Origin: Methylobacterium longum
GTDB taxonomy: Bacteria > Pseudomonadota > Alphaproteobacteria > Rhizobiales > Beijerinckiaceae
Length of the DNA stretch: 49,996 nt
Direction: 5' to 3'
Assembly (NCBI RefSeq): GCF_022179385.1
Contig: NZ_BPQS01000038.1
Span: 1 to 49,996, forward strand
The first letter of the stretch is position 1; every line of letters starts with the position of its first letter. Made by a program: the position numbers and the translations under genes. Positions 16,638-26,719 of this stretch are shown piece after piece. The notes beneath the pieces are model-generated. The model was not told the DNA's origin. It was given only the letters and a program-made list of their open reading frames with translations, and did no database searches.

Positions 16638-19600
16638 ATGGATCTCGTTCGGTTCGCCCTGAAGTTCCGCAAGAGCTTCTATGTTCTTGCCGTCCTCATG
16701 TTCCTCGCCGGCATCGGCTCGATCGCGGTGGCGCCGAAGGACGTGCTGCCGTCCGTGGACATACCGGTCGTCGTGGTGGTCTGGACCTATAACGGTCTCG
16801 ACGCCGCCGACATGGTCCAGCGCATCACGAACTACAGCGAGTTCTCGCTGTCGAGCAACGTGAACAACATCCGGCGGATCGAGTCGACGTCGATCCAGGG
16901 GACCGTGACCGAGCGGATCTACTTCGATTCCGCGGTCAGCATCGATCTCGCGATGACGCAGGTCGATTCGGCCATGAACGCCATCCGCTCGCGGATGCCG
17001 CCCGGGGTGCAGCCGCCGGTGATCATGCGGTTCTCCGCGTCGTCGGTGCCGGTCATCCAGATGGCCCTGTCGTCGTCCACGCTGCCGCTCACCACGGTCT
17101 TCGATTACGCCCAGTACCGGACCCGCCGGCGGCTCGCCGAGGTGCCGGGCTCGACCCTGCCGTCGCCTTACGGCGGCGCGCCGCGTCAGGTGATGGTCGA
17201 CCTCGACCCGGCCAAGCTGCGCGCGATCGGCATGACGCCGCTCGATGTCCTGAATGCGGTGCTCAAGCAGAACCTCGTCGTACCCTCCGGGCTCGCGAAG
17301 ATCGGGACGCAGCAATACACAGTCCGGCTCAATTCGAGCCCGCTTCTCGTCGATCAGCTCAATCGCATCCCGATCAAGGTCGAGAACAACCAGCCGGTCC
17401 TGCTGCGGGACGTCGCCCAGGTGCGGGACGGCTCGCCGCCGCAGATCAACATCGTCCGCGCCGACGGTCACCACTCCGTCCTCCTGCAGGTGCTGAAGAA
17501 CGGCGCAGCTTCGACCCTGGACGTCGTGAACGCCGTCAAGGCCGCCCTGCCCGACATCCACGCCGCCGCGCCGAAGGGCATGACGATCACGCCGCTGTTC
17601 GATCAGTCGGTCTTCGTCTCGGACGCCATCTCCGACGTGGTGCGCGAGGCGGTCATCGCGGCCGGCCTCACCGGCCTCGCGATCCTGCTGTTCCTGGGCT
17701 CGTGGCGCTCGACCCTCGTGGTGCTCGTCTCGATCCCGCTCTGCATCCTGACCTCCCTGTCGATCCTGGTCGCCATCGGGCAGACCATCAACGTGATGAC
17801 CCTGGGCGGCCTCGCGCTCGCGGTCGGCATCCTGGTGGACGACGCCACGGTGGCGATCGAGAACACCTATCGGATGTTCGAGGAGGGATTCCCGTTTCGG
17901 CGCTCGGTGGTCGAGGGCGTCGCGGGCATCGCCAAGCCGGCGCTGATCTCGACACTGGCGATCTGCTCGGCCTTCTCGGCGGTCTTCTTCCTCACCGACG
18001 CCCCCCGCTACCTGTTCGTCCCGCAGGCCGAGGCGGTGGTGTTCGCGATGCTGACCTCCTACCTGCTGTCGCGGACGCTCGTCGCCATCCTGATCGACGT
18101 CCTCGTCGCCCCGGAATACGCCCGGCATCACGGCGGCGCGGAGCCTGCAATCGACGGGATGGCGCCGCAGCGACGGCGTTCGGTTCTCGGCCGGCTGCTC
18201 GGCGTCGCGCGACGCCCGCTCCTCTGGGGATTCCGGTATCCGCTGCGCGGCGCCCTGGCCTTCCGGGGGGCGTTCGAGCAGGGCTTCACGCGGTTCCACG
18301 CGGGCTATGTCGGCCTCCTCTCCGCCGTGCTCCGCCACCCGGGCCGCGCCCTGTGCGGCGTGCTGTCCGTCCTCGCGGTGACCGCAGCGATCTTCCCCTT
18401 CGTCGGGCAGGACTACTTCCCACAGATCGAATCCAGCCAGATGACGCTGCATATCCGCACCCGCCCGGGTCAGCGGATCGAGCAGGCGGAGAAGCGGTTC
18501 GCGTAGGTCGAGGACGTCGTCCGGCAGGTCGTCCCGAAAGATGAGCTCGGACTCATCCTGGACAATATCGGCCTGCCGGCGTCGAACTATAACTTTGCGT
18601 TCATGGACGCATCGTTCGTCGCCTACAATGACGGCCAGATGCTGATCAACCTGAATGGCGAGCACAGACCGATCGCGTTCTACCAGGCGCGCCTGCGCAA
18701 GGTCCTGCGCGATGCCTTCCCGGACGACGTCTTCTATTTCCAACCCTCCGACATCATCACGCAGATCCTGAATTTCGGCACGATCGCGCAGATCGACGTG
18801 CAGGTCTCCGGACGCCACGACGCCGACGATCTCGCCGTGGCCCGCGATCTCGTGCGCCGGATCTCGGCGGTCCGCGGGGCGGTCGACGTCCACCTTCACC
18901 AGATCGTCGACGCGCCGCAGATGTCCGTGAATGTCGACCGCAGACTCGCCTCGGAGATGGGCGTCAGCGAGCAGTCCATCGCGCAGAACATGAATGTCTC
19001 GCTGTCGGGCTCCTTCCAAGTCAGCCCGAACTTCTGGGCCGATCCCAAGTCCGGGATGCCCTATCAGCTCTGGGTCCAGACGCCGGAATGGCGCAATGCC
19101 GACATCGACCAGCTGATGAATACGCCGGTCTCGGTCCACGCGACCGGCCATGACAGGCCGGGCATTCCGATCCTGCTGTCGAACATCGCCACGATGCAGC
19201 GGCAGCCGGAGCAGACGGTGATCAATCACGTCAACCAGCAGCCGACCCTCGACATCCTCGCCAACGTCCAGAACACCGATCTCGGCAGCGTCCGCAATGC
19301 CGTGGATGGGATCGTCGCCGACGCGCAGGCCCGTCTGCCGGCCCCGGACAAGATCCTGGTTCGCGGGCAGATCGAGAGCATGGAGGGCGCCTTCGCGCGG
19401 ATCGAGATCGGGCTCGGGATCGCGCTGGTGGCGGTCTACCTGCTGCTCGTCCTGAACTACCAGACCTGGGTCGATCCCTTCGTGGTCATCGCCGCGCTGC
19501 CGCTCGCCTTCTGCGGCATCGTGATGAGCCTGTTCATCACCGGCACGGCCTTCTCGATCCCGGCCCTGTTCGGGGCGATCATGTCGGTGGGCGTCGCGAG

Positions 19601-19907
19601 CGCGAACTCGATCCTGCTCGTCACCTTCGCCAAGGAGCACCGGGAGGCCACGGGCTGCTCGGCGCGCGAGGCCGCCCTGATGGCCGGCCACACACGGCTG
19701 CGGCCGGTGCTGATGACCGCCTCGGCGATGTTCCTCGGCCTGATCCCGATGGCGATCGGATCGGGGGAGGGCGCCGAGCAGAACGCCGCCCTCGCCCGCG
19801 CGGTCATGGGCGGGATCGGCATGGGCACGCTCTCGACGCTGCTCTTCGTCCCGCTCCTCTACACCCTGCTCCGGCACAACCCGATCAAGCCCCTCGAGGA
19901 TTATTGA
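16638..19907 (+). pseudogene. RND multidrug-type efflux permease, split by an in-frame TAG
   Basis: Read through the stop, the frame gives about 1089 residues, the normal size of an RND inner-membrane proton/drug antiporter. The start is set at ATG 16638 because the family N-terminus begins there (MDLVRFALKFRKSFYVL); the RBS is weak. Landmarks are the first membrane helix, the pore-domain segments, GGLALAVGILVDDATVAIENTYR with the proton-relay Asp in TM4 (near residue 400), and a C-terminal half with matching helices ending PLLYTLLRHNPIKPLEDY. Codon 623 (18504-18506) is TAG, between EQAEKRFA and VEDVVRQVVPKDELGL; both sides are in the same frame and continue the family alignment. One C-to-T change from CAG would explain it. 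The stop overlaps the adaptor start (TGATG at 19905-19909). Confidence 0.8.
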
Positions 19908-21295
19908 TGCGCGCAGATTCCGAGGCTCACGCGTTCGACGCCCACGAGGCCGCCGAGCGGGCGCATCGCCACGCCGTCGAGATCGATCCCCTGCGGCAGG
20001 ACGGGGCTGGGGAGAGGCTGGCGCACGCCGATCTGCCGCCCCCGCGCAAGCGGCCCTTCCTGGTGGCTGCCCTGGCGCTCGGAAGCGCCCTCGGCCTCGG
20101 CGGCTGGCACCATTGGCAGGCTTACCAGGCCTCCCTGGTGACCCAGGCCGAGACGGCCGACTTCGTCCCCACGGTGCGCACCCTGTCGGCCACCGAAGAC
20201 GGTCAGCCGATGACGCTGACCCTGCCGGGCCAGACCGAGGCCTTCGACCATGCCGACATCTTCGCCCGCGCCACCGGCTACATCGCCGAGCGCCGGGTGG
20301 ATATCGGCTCGCGGGTGAAGAAGGGCGACCTGCTCGTGCGCATCGCCGCCCCCGATCTCGACCAGCAGGCGCGCCAGGCCGAGGCCCAGATCGGCCAGTT
20401 CCAGGCCCAGCTCGCCGTCGCCCGCGCCGATGTCGAGCAGGCCAAGGCCAACGTCACGCTGGCCAACGCCACCGACGCCCGGACGTCGACGCTGGCCGGA
20501 CAGGGCTGGGCCTCGAAGCAGAACGCCGATCAGACCCGAGCCGGGATGCTGACGGCCACCGCGGCCCTGACCGCCGCCAACGCGAAGGTGAAGGTCGCCG
20601 AGGCGAACATCACGGCGCAGCAGGCCAAGGTGGACCGGCTGCGGACGCTGGCCACGTTCGAGAACGTGGTCGCGCCCTTCGACGGTGTCGTGACCGCCCG
20701 CATGGTCGATGTCGGCGACCTCGTCCACGCCGATTCCGGCAGCGGAACACCCCTGTTCTCCGTCGACAGCACGGATGTTCTGCGCGTCACGGTGCAGGTG
20801 CCGCAATCGGCGGCGGTGGGCATCCATGACGGCGTCCAGGCCCGCGTGCGCGTCGCGCAGATGCCGGATCACGTGTTCGATGGGACGGTCTCGCGCAGCT
20901 CGGTCGCCTTGCGCTCCTCCGTGCGGACCCTCGATACGGAGGTCGACGTCAAGAACCCTGACGGGGTCCTGCGTCCGGGCCTCTACGTCGCCGTGACCTT
21001 TGCGGTGCCGCGCACGCATCCCCGCGTGACCGTGCCGTCCGAGGCGCTGATCTTCGACGCGACGGGGACGCGCGTCGCGGTGGTTCAGCCCGACGACACG
21101 GTGCAGCTCCGCCCGATCACGATCGCGCGCGATCTGGGCACACGGCTGGAGCTGCGCGCCGGGCTCGCGAGCGGCGAGACGGTCGTCCTCAATCCTCCCG
21201 CGACCCTCCAGGACGGCGCCCGGGTCGTTCCGAAGGGCGATTCCGCCGCGAGAGCGCCCGCCGCCAAGCTCTCCGAGCAGGCCAGTGCGGAGTGA
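19907..21295 (+). CDS. RND efflux periplasmic adaptor (membrane-fusion protein)
   Basis: A 462-residue adaptor linking the RND permease to an outer-membrane channel. The ATG at 19907 overlaps the permease stop, indicating coupled translation. It has a long cytoplasmic N-terminus, one membrane anchor (PFLVAALALGSALGLGGWHH), a lipoyl half (GYIAERRVDIGSRVKKGDLLVRI), a long coiled-coil hairpin (residues ~145-240, QARQAEAQIGQFQAQLAVAR), the second lipoyl half (ENVVAPFDGVVTARMVDVGDLV), a beta-barrel and a membrane-proximal domain ending PPATLQDGARVVPK. HlyD/AcrA family features are complete. No outer-membrane factor gene is present in the window. It is expressed as the second gene of the four-gene operon. 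Confidence 0.9.
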   Translation: MRADSEAHAFDAHEAAERAHRHAVEIDPLRQDGAGERLAHADLPPPRKRPFLVAALALGSALGLGGWHHWQAYQASLVTQAETADFVPTVRTLSATEDGQPMTLTLPGQTEAFDHADIFARATGYIAERRVDIGSRVKKGDLLVRIAAPDLDQQARQAEAQIGQFQAQLAVARADVEQAKANVTLANATDARTSTLAGQGWASKQNADQTRAGMLTATAALTAANAKVKVAEANITAQQAKVDRLRTLATFENVVAPFDGVVTARMVDVGDLVHADSGSGTPLFSVDSTDVLRVTVQVPQSAAVGIHDGVQARVRVAQMPDHVFDGTVSRSSVALRSSVRTLDTEVDVKNPDGVLRPGLYVAVTFAVPRTHPRVTVPSEALIFDATGTRVAVVQPDDTVQLRPITIARDLGTRLELRAGLASGETVVLNPPATLQDGARVVPKGDSAARAPAAKLSEQASAE

Positions 21296-21471
21296 GGCGC
21301 ATGGTCCGGTCTCCTCACGATCTCGTAGGCTTTGCCGGCCAAATGACGCATTCCGCCAGCGCAGACCAACCGATATTTGACAGCGGACCTGAAGAGGATA
21401 ATTCCGTCTCCCCTGCAAAGCCGCAGGAGATCGAGCCGAACAGCCGAATACAAAATAAGAAGGACAAAAGA

Positions 21472-22152
21472 ATGCCCAGTGTATTGGTCGTCGAGGATGA
21501 TCGCCGCGTCGCCGCCGAGATCGGTTCGGCGCTGACGGAATACGGCTTTCAGGTCGACGAGGCGCCGAGCGGGACAACCGGTTTGCGGAAGGCGCTGGAG
21601 GGCAACTTCGACGTGATCGTCCTCGATCGCATGCTGCCGGAGATCGACGGTCTGTCGCTGCTCACCAAGCTGCGCGCCGCCAAGGTCTCGACGCCCGTGC
21701 TGATCCTCAGCGCGCTCTCGGCCGTCAACGAGCGCGTCGACGGCCTGCGCGCCGGCGGTGATGATTATCTCGCCAAGCCCTTCGAGTTCATCGAACTGAC
21801 CGCTCGGGTCGACGCGCTGGCCCGCCGCAAGATGGCTGCCGAGACGGTCAACGAACTGGTCGTCGGCGATTTGCGCCTCGACCTGATCGAGCGGGTCCTG
21901 CGCTGCGCAGGCCGCGACATCGAACTGCTGCCCAAGGAGTTCGCCATCATCGAGTTCCTGATGCAGAACGCCGGCGTGCTGGTCAGCCGCAAGATGATCT
22001 TCGAGTCGGTCTGGGGCTACAGCTTCAACCATCAGTCGAGCGTCATCGACGTGCACATCGGGAAGATCCGTAAGAAGCTCGATCCCGACGGTCTGAATCC
22101 CCGGATCCACACGGTGCGCAACACGGGCTTCATCCTCCGTGCGCCTTCTTGA
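21472..22152 (+). CDS. OmpR-family response regulator of the efflux operon
   Basis: A 226-residue regulator. ATG 21472 is chosen (AGAAGGA 7 bases upstream, then PSVLVVEDDRRVAAEI); the frame is open upstream without domain features. The receiver domain has the acidic pair Glu8/Asp9/Asp10, phospho-acceptor Asp52 (VIVLDRMLP) and Lys102 (DDYLAKPFEF). The winged-helix DNA-binding domain covers ~130-226 (LLPKEFAIIEFLMQNAG, SVIDVHIGKIRKKLDP, IHTVRNTGFIL). It lies 176 bases after the adaptor gene and overlaps the kinase gene by 14 bases. It very likely controls the efflux operon, probably through the AT-rich region before 16638. Confidence 0.9.
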   Translation: MPSVLVVEDDRRVAAEIGSALTEYGFQVDEAPSGTTGLRKALEGNFDVIVLDRMLPEIDGLSLLTKLRAAKVSTPVLILSALSAVNERVDGLRAGGDDYLAKPFEFIELTARVDALARRKMAAETVNELVVGDLRLDLIERVLRCAGRDIELLPKEFAIIEFLMQNAGVLVSRKMIFESVWGYSFNHQSSVIDVHIGKIRKKLDPDGLNPRIHTVRNTGFILRAPS

Positions 22153-23524
22153 GGTTCGCCGCACCAGCGGCTTCCGGGTCGCGAGCCTGTTCTTCGCGAC
22201 CTTCGGGGGCGCGTCGCTCGCCCTGTGCGGCTTCCTGTACGTCGATACGCGCAGCTACGGCCGCAAGGCCGCCTTCGAGTGGGTGGAGTGGGAGTCGAAG
22301 CATCTCCTGAACCTGCCCCCCCGGGCCTTGCGCGAGCGCATCGACGCGTCGGAGGATTTCGCTGAGGGCGGGCGCCCGCTCGTGCTGTTCGGACCGGATC
22401 ACGCACGCCGCGCCGGCGCACCGATCCCCTACCCGGCGACGGCGCCGATCGGGCACCCTTTCGTCCTGACCCAGCAGACGGAGCACGGGACGCGCACACT
22501 GTTCAGCGAGCTCACGCGGCTGCCGAGCGGCGAGTACGTTCTGGTCAGCCGCTCGGCCAAGGATCTCCAGTCCCTCGAGAACGCCCTGGTCGAGACCTTC
22601 TCCTGGGGCATGGCGGCCACCATCGTCATCGGCCTGATCGGCGCCGTGATCTTCGGTGTCGGATCGCTCCGTCAGAACGACGCGATCACCTCGGCGGTGG
22701 TCCGCATCATGCGCGGCGACCTGAGCGAACGGCTGCCGACGCGCGGCGTCTCGGCCGACCTCGCCCACCTCACCCGCGTGGTGAACGACATGCTCGACCA
22801 GCTCGAGCGGCTGATGCTGGAGATCAAGGGCGTCAACGAGAACATCGCCCACGATCTGCGGACGCCGCTCACTCGGGTCGTCGGGACGCTGGAGCGGTCC
22901 CTGCGCAAGGCCCACAGTGTCGAGGCGTTCCGCGCCTGCAACGAGGACGTGCTCGCCGAAGTCAAGTCGATCGTCATCCGGTTCTCGGCGTTGCTGCGCA
23001 TCTCCGAGATGGAGGATCGCCTGCGCCGATCCGGCTTCACGCAGGTCGACCTCAGCCGGCTGCTTGAGGATGCCGTGGAGTATTACGAGCCGCTCGCGGC
23101 CGAGCGGGGCATCCAACTCCGGTGGACGCGGCCTGACGGCGCCTCTGAGGTGGAGGGTGACCGCAGCCTGATCTTCGAGGCCGTGAGCAACCTGATCGAC
23201 AACGCCCTGAAATTCACCCCGTCCGAGGGCTGGGTCGAAGTCGCGCTCCTGCAGACTCCCACGGCCATCCGCGTCACGGATAACGGCTGCGGCATCCCGG
23301 CGGAGGAGCTGACCACAGTCCGAGCCCGGTACCGCCGCGGCGCGTTCCGGGCCGACAAGAGCGGGTTCGGCATCGGGCTGAGCTTGGTCGATTCGATCGC
23401 GCGGCTGCACAGCGCGGTCTTCGACATCGCCAGCGACGGGACTGGCTGTCGCGTCACGCTGCTCTGGCCCCATCAGGGCCCTGAATCCCTTGGTCTCGGC
23501 GCGGCCTTGATCGAGGCCGTCTGA
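22139..23524 (+). CDS. Sensor histidine kinase of the efflux operon
   Basis: A 461-residue membrane kinase with a GTG start at 22139 inside the end of the regulator gene. TM1 is at ~13-33 (VASLFFATFGGASLALCGFLY), a periplasmic sensor of ~120 residues follows, TM2 is at ~157-176, and then a HAMP linker (ITSAVVRIMRGDLSERLPTR). The HisKA box is NIAHDLRTPLTRVV with His238. The ATPase domain has NLIDNALKFTP (N box), DNGCGIP (G1) and GFGIGLSLV (G2). The signal is unknown; by position it should sense the stress relieved by the efflux pump. If the permease nonsense codon is real, this two-component pair may be the only working part of the locus. Confidence 0.9.
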   Translation: MRLLEVRRTSGFRVASLFFATFGGASLALCGFLYVDTRSYGRKAAFEWVEWESKHLLNLPPRALRERIDASEDFAEGGRPLVLFGPDHARRAGAPIPYPATAPIGHPFVLTQQTEHGTRTLFSELTRLPSGEYVLVSRSAKDLQSLENALVETFSWGMAATIVIGLIGAVIFGVGSLRQNDAITSAVVRIMRGDLSERLPTRGVSADLAHLTRVVNDMLDQLERLMLEIKGVNENIAHDLRTPLTRVVGTLERSLRKAHSVEAFRACNEDVLAEVKSIVIRFSALLRISEMEDRLRRSGFTQVDLSRLLEDAVEYYEPLAAERGIQLRWTRPDGASEVEGDRSLIFEAVSNLIDNALKFTPSEGWVEVALLQTPTAIRVTDNGCGIPAEELTTVRARYRRGAFRADKSGFGIGLSLVDSIARLHSAVFDIASDGTGCRVTLLWPHQGPESLGLGAALIEAV

Positions 23525-23600
23525 GGCCCGCGCCGTTTCCGGTCGGCACCCTACGGGGATTGGCGTCGCCTGCCGCTGCCGCGGCAGGCGACGGGGCCGG

Positions 23601-23897
23601 TCAGTAGGACGGCGCGCTGTGATGCCGCGTGCGGGTGTTCAGGTGGCTCCACTGCCGGTTCGACGGAACGGACCCGGTATAGACGGGCTGCTGCGGCGCG
23701 GACGCGCCGTAGCCGGTCGCGCCCTCCCACATGCCGCCCGACTTGTCGTTCCCCTCGGCGTAGGACCATGCGTCGAGACCGCTTCCGTTCGTCCGGACGA
23801 TCAGGCTGGGGGCGATCGGCGCGCTGGACGCGTGCGCGAAGGCGGGGCCCGAGATCAGCATGGCGCCGAACGAGCAAGCCAGGATAAGGTTGTTCAT
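23601..23897 (-). CDS. Small exported protein
   Basis: A 98-residue protein read from ATG 23897. The signal peptide is MNNLILACSFGAMLISGPAFA, cleaved before HASS. The mature chain is polar, rich in Ser, Gly, Trp and Tyr (LDAWSYAEGNDKSGGMWEGA, PQQPVYTGSVPSNRQWSH) and ends in a His/Arg/Ser tail. No cysteine remains after cleavage and no family is recognised. It stands alone, convergent with the kinase gene. The AT-rich stretch 23960-24030 is the likely promoter region. Confidence 0.6.
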   Translation of the reverse strand: MNNLILACSFGAMLISGPAFAHASSAPIAPSLIVRTNGSGLDAWSYAEGNDKSGGMWEGATGYGASAPQQPVYTGSVPSNRQWSHLNTRTRHHSAPSY

Positions 23898-24574
23898 GAA
23901 TTGGCCTCTTAGTTAAGCTGTCGCGTATCGGCGACGGGAGTACACGATGCGCTGGCGCAGGTCTAAATTCCATATTTTCTTGCATAATAATTCTTTGAGT
24001 CTTTGAAAGAGTTTGAATTTATAAACTCCGCTTCACGTGGATCCGCCCGCGGTTGCTGCCCCGACGCCCGGGACTCTCACCGATGGTCTATCGGGTTTTG
24101 ATCCCCGTGCCCGGCTATGAACGTCCCCCTTTGGTCATGCCGGAGGGACGGTTGCGGGCGCTGTGATCGCGCGGGAGGCGCCGCCCAGCCGGGACGCGTC
24201 CATCGCGCCAGGGCGGCCGAGTGGAGGCTGCCGCGACGGCGGTCAGGTGCTTGAGACCGGGGCTGCAACACGAAAATGCCGACCGGTTTCCCGGTCGGCG
24301 AAGTCGTATGGGTCTGAAGCTTTGGGTTCGACTCAACCTGCTCCGGTACCTGAGCCCGCCAATTCGAAACCGCAGCCAACGCCCGCTCAGCGGCAAGAAG
24401 CGCCTCCGAGGAGCTGATTGACTTGTACCTGACCCCGGGCGATGAGCAACAAAAATAGATTTTAAATGCTTAAATCATGAACGATCCAAGATATCGAAGC
24501 TGAAAAACGAAGAGCTCATCCTTTCGGCTGAGCCCTGAACACTCGAACGGGGAACGAAACGGGGATCGGCTGCG
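23898..24574. other. Intergenic region between the exported protein and the porin end
   Basis: The AT-rich part 23960-24030 and the AT-rich part 24440-24500 flank a GC-rich middle with only chance frames. A perfect hairpin lies at 24278-24299 and is listed separately. No tRNA or other RNA gene that I can support. Confidence 0.35.
24278..24299. terminator. Perfect 9-bp hairpin, possible terminator or repeat element
   Basis: GCCGACCGG, a TTTC loop and CCGGTCGGC form a perfect 9-bp stem. There is no T tract on either side, so intrinsic termination is doubtful. It lies downstream of the convergent porin gene's end and could instead be a REP-like palindrome. Confidence 0.3.
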
Positions 24575-26176
24575 CTAGAAATCCCGTTGCACGCGGAACC
24601 GGAATTGCGCCGCGTCCTGTGCATTCACGTAGCGTAGCGAATTCTTCGAGATATCCGGTGTGACGCCGCTCTTGAGGGCGGTGCGGATGTACTCACCCTC
24701 GACGCCGATATCGAGGTCCTTCACCGGCGTCCAGATCAGGCTCCCGCCGGTGACGATCTGGTTGTTGCCGCGCAGCACAGGGCTCGTCGCAAAGGCCAGG
24801 GCATTGGCGGCACTGGCGCCCGCAGGCGCGAAGCCGAATCCGAGGAGGCCGAGGGCGTTCCGACCTTTCGTGTTGTAGTCGATCTCCGCATAGCTCCCGA
24901 AGAACGCCGAGCGCCAGGCGGGACTCCAGTAATGGAGTAGCGAAGCGACGGCCGAGAAGGTCGTCGATAGCTCAAGCCGTCCCGTGGCCGGATTCAACAC
25001 GGCGTCGGCGTAGTATTGGGCGAAGGAGCCACCGCCCACGGGCGCCGCCGCGAGGGCGTCGTACGGAGCCGTGTAGTTCGAGATGCCCGTATAGCTGAGT
25101 GCGCCCTGGCCGTAAGCGCTCTGGAGGTAAAGGGTGTCGCCCGCCGCTATGAACGGCAGGTTGACCTTCAGGCCTCCCTGCACCGCCCAGCCGTAGGCGC
25201 TTGAGGCGCGGCCGGTGGGCGAGATGCCGAGGGCGGTGGTCGCGGTCGTGACACCGGCCACCGTACTGCCGGCGTCGCCGGCATTGATCTCGTGGACGGC
25301 CGCCGACAACTGTACCGACCCCCAGGCCTGGTCGATGCGCGCGACGCCGATGAAGTCAGGCATGCGGACTTTCTGGGTCACGTCGACGAAGGCGACGTTG
25401 CCAGGCCCTACGACGATGGGAGCCAGGAAGGTCGAGGGGGTGAATGGATTGAAGGCATTGCTGTAACCGGCAAACCCGCCTGCGCCCGTGAAGGCGCCGA
25501 CCGCGGAACCGGTTCCGAAGATCGGGAAGCGGCGATAGGTCGGATCCTCCATCGAGGCGCTCACGGTGAGGCCGTTGCCGAGGGTGGCCGTGTAGGCCAG
25601 CACGTTCGTGCTGAATGTGTCCGAGCCGGCTGTGCCGCCGATCAGCTCGAAGTCGTGTGCGTAGAAATCGAAGAACGATGATGCCCGGCCGGCCGTCAGC
25701 CCGGCGAACTGGATGAAGGCCTTGTCGGCGTTGACGTAGGTCTGCGTCCGGTTGAAGGCGTCGGCACCGAGGCCCGGGAAGGCCAAGCCCTCCCGCTGAC
25801 GGGATCCGGAGGTGAGGAAGGGACCGCTGCGGTCGGCGATGTCGAGGCGCAGGAAGGCGCGGAGCGTCCCGTAATCGGTCTGTGTGCGGGCATCCAGGTT
25901 GATGCGCATGAGTCCTAGATAGCCGGTCTGATCGCCGCCGGTTCCAGTGCGGACCTTGCTGGTCTGGTACAGGAAATCGTACCGCGCACGACCGGAAATG
26001 CGGATGCAGGTATCGCTGCCAGGAATATAGAAAAATCCCGCGCCATAGGCGTTGCACACGCGCACATACTCGATCGGCGCGGCCTGCGTGGCTGGAAGGT
26101 CGGCCGCCTGTGCCGCGACACCCGAGACCAGCGCGGCCGAACTGCACAACAGGAGCGTCTTGAGATCAGTCATCAT
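24575..26176 (-). CDS. Alphaproteobacterial porin (Porin_2 family)
   Basis: A 533-residue outer-membrane porin. The start is the first of two ATG codons at 26176/26173, after GCGGGGAC. The signal peptide is MMTDLKTLLLCSSAALVSGV, cleaved at AQAADLP. The mature start has the family signature EYVRVCNAYGAGFFYIPG, then DTCIRISGRARYDFLY (the Cys pair is typical), followed by alternating strands throughout and a C-terminal VQRDF whose last Phe is the BAM recognition residue. It is a general diffusion channel for small hydrophilic solutes. Landmarks such as GTLRAFLRLDIADRSG and KAFIQFAGLTAGRASSFFDF match Rhizobiales porins. The AT-rich region 26280-26420 upstream fits a strong promoter. Confidence 0.9.
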   Translation of the reverse strand: MMTDLKTLLLCSSAALVSGVAAQAADLPATQAAPIEYVRVCNAYGAGFFYIPGSDTCIRISGRARYDFLYQTSKVRTGTGGDQTGYLGLMRINLDARTQTDYGTLRAFLRLDIADRSGPFLTSGSRQREGLAFPGLGADAFNRTQTYVNADKAFIQFAGLTAGRASSFFDFYAHDFELIGGTAGSDTFSTNVLAYTATLGNGLTVSASMEDPTYRRFPIFGTGSAVGAFTGAGGFAGYSNAFNPFTPSTFLAPIVVGPGNVAFVDVTQKVRMPDFIGVARIDQAWGSVQLSAAVHEINAGDAGSTVAGVTTATTALGISPTGRASSAYGWAVQGGLKVNLPFIAAGDTLYLQSAYGQGALSYTGISNYTAPYDALAAAPVGGGSFAQYYADAVLNPATGRLELSTTFSAVASLLHYWSPAWRSAFFGSYAEIDYNTKGRNALGLLGFGFAPAGASAANALAFATSPVLRGNNQIVTGGSLIWTPVKDLDIGVEGEYIRTALKSGVTPDISKNSLRYVNAQDAAQFRFRVQRDF

Positions 26177-26719
26177 GTCCCCGCATACGACGCCGCGAGC
26201 ACGTGCGTGCAAGCGTCAACCCAAAATTCTGCGTTCAGGCCGCGGAATGACTCCGTGTCCACCAGACTGTCGCAGTATTCAAGAAATTTGACCGTTCACG
26301 ATATCGGCAGCTTGACCGTATCTAAGCGAACTTTGTTTGACAAATAAATTACGATTTGTTTTGAAAACTGATATTGTATTTATAAATTTGATTTTTGAAT
26401 TCAAATCGATCTGGGAGGGCAGGTGCCGTGCCTCATGAGCCGGAGCGCCAAGCGGCGCCTGTCCAAGCGGCCCATGTCCGAGCGGCCCATGTCCGAGCGG
26501 CGCCTCTCCGAGCGGCGCGTGTCGGGGCTCGATCCGGATAGCCGCCATACGCCCGTCCGTTCGCAGGTCGCGCGCTCTGCAGCTTCAATCTTTGAAAACC
26601 TATTTTGTCTCCGCCTCCTGTTTTCAGAGTTGTGTTTCGATTTCAAATTACAAACTGGGAACCGGGATAGCTTTTAAAGATCATTGTGAGTATGAAATCG
26701 GCGTCTGGGGGAATGGACT
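26177..26719. other. Intergenic region between the porin and a small membrane protein
   Basis: AT-rich 26280-26420 and 26580-26700 flank a GC-rich tandem repeat at 26446-26520. Both strands are open across the repeat (SERPM/SERRL pentapeptides rightward, GHGPL/GQAPL leftward), but neither frame has a convincing start or family, so I do not call a gene. Confidence 0.4.
26446..26520. repeat. Five tandem copies of a degenerate 15-bp unit
   Basis: The units are CGCCAAGCGGCGCCT, GTCCAAGCGGCCCAT, GTCCGAGCGGCCCAT, GTCCGAGCGGCGCCT and CTCCGAGCGGCGCGT. The 15-base period would give a pentapeptide repeat in any frame. It sits in an otherwise AT-rich intergenic region upstream of both the porin (leftward) and the small membrane protein (rightward). 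Confidence 0.85.

Noticed and set aside
16572..19877. A 1101-codon open frame on the minus strand opposite the RND permease
   Set aside because: It mirrors the codon structure of the permease, is rich in Arg, Asp, His and Gly without any domain, and has no RBS. It is a GC-skew shadow.
24077..24417. Short open frames on both strands between the exported protein and the porin
   Set aside because: They overlap each other, have no RBS and show no family resemblance.
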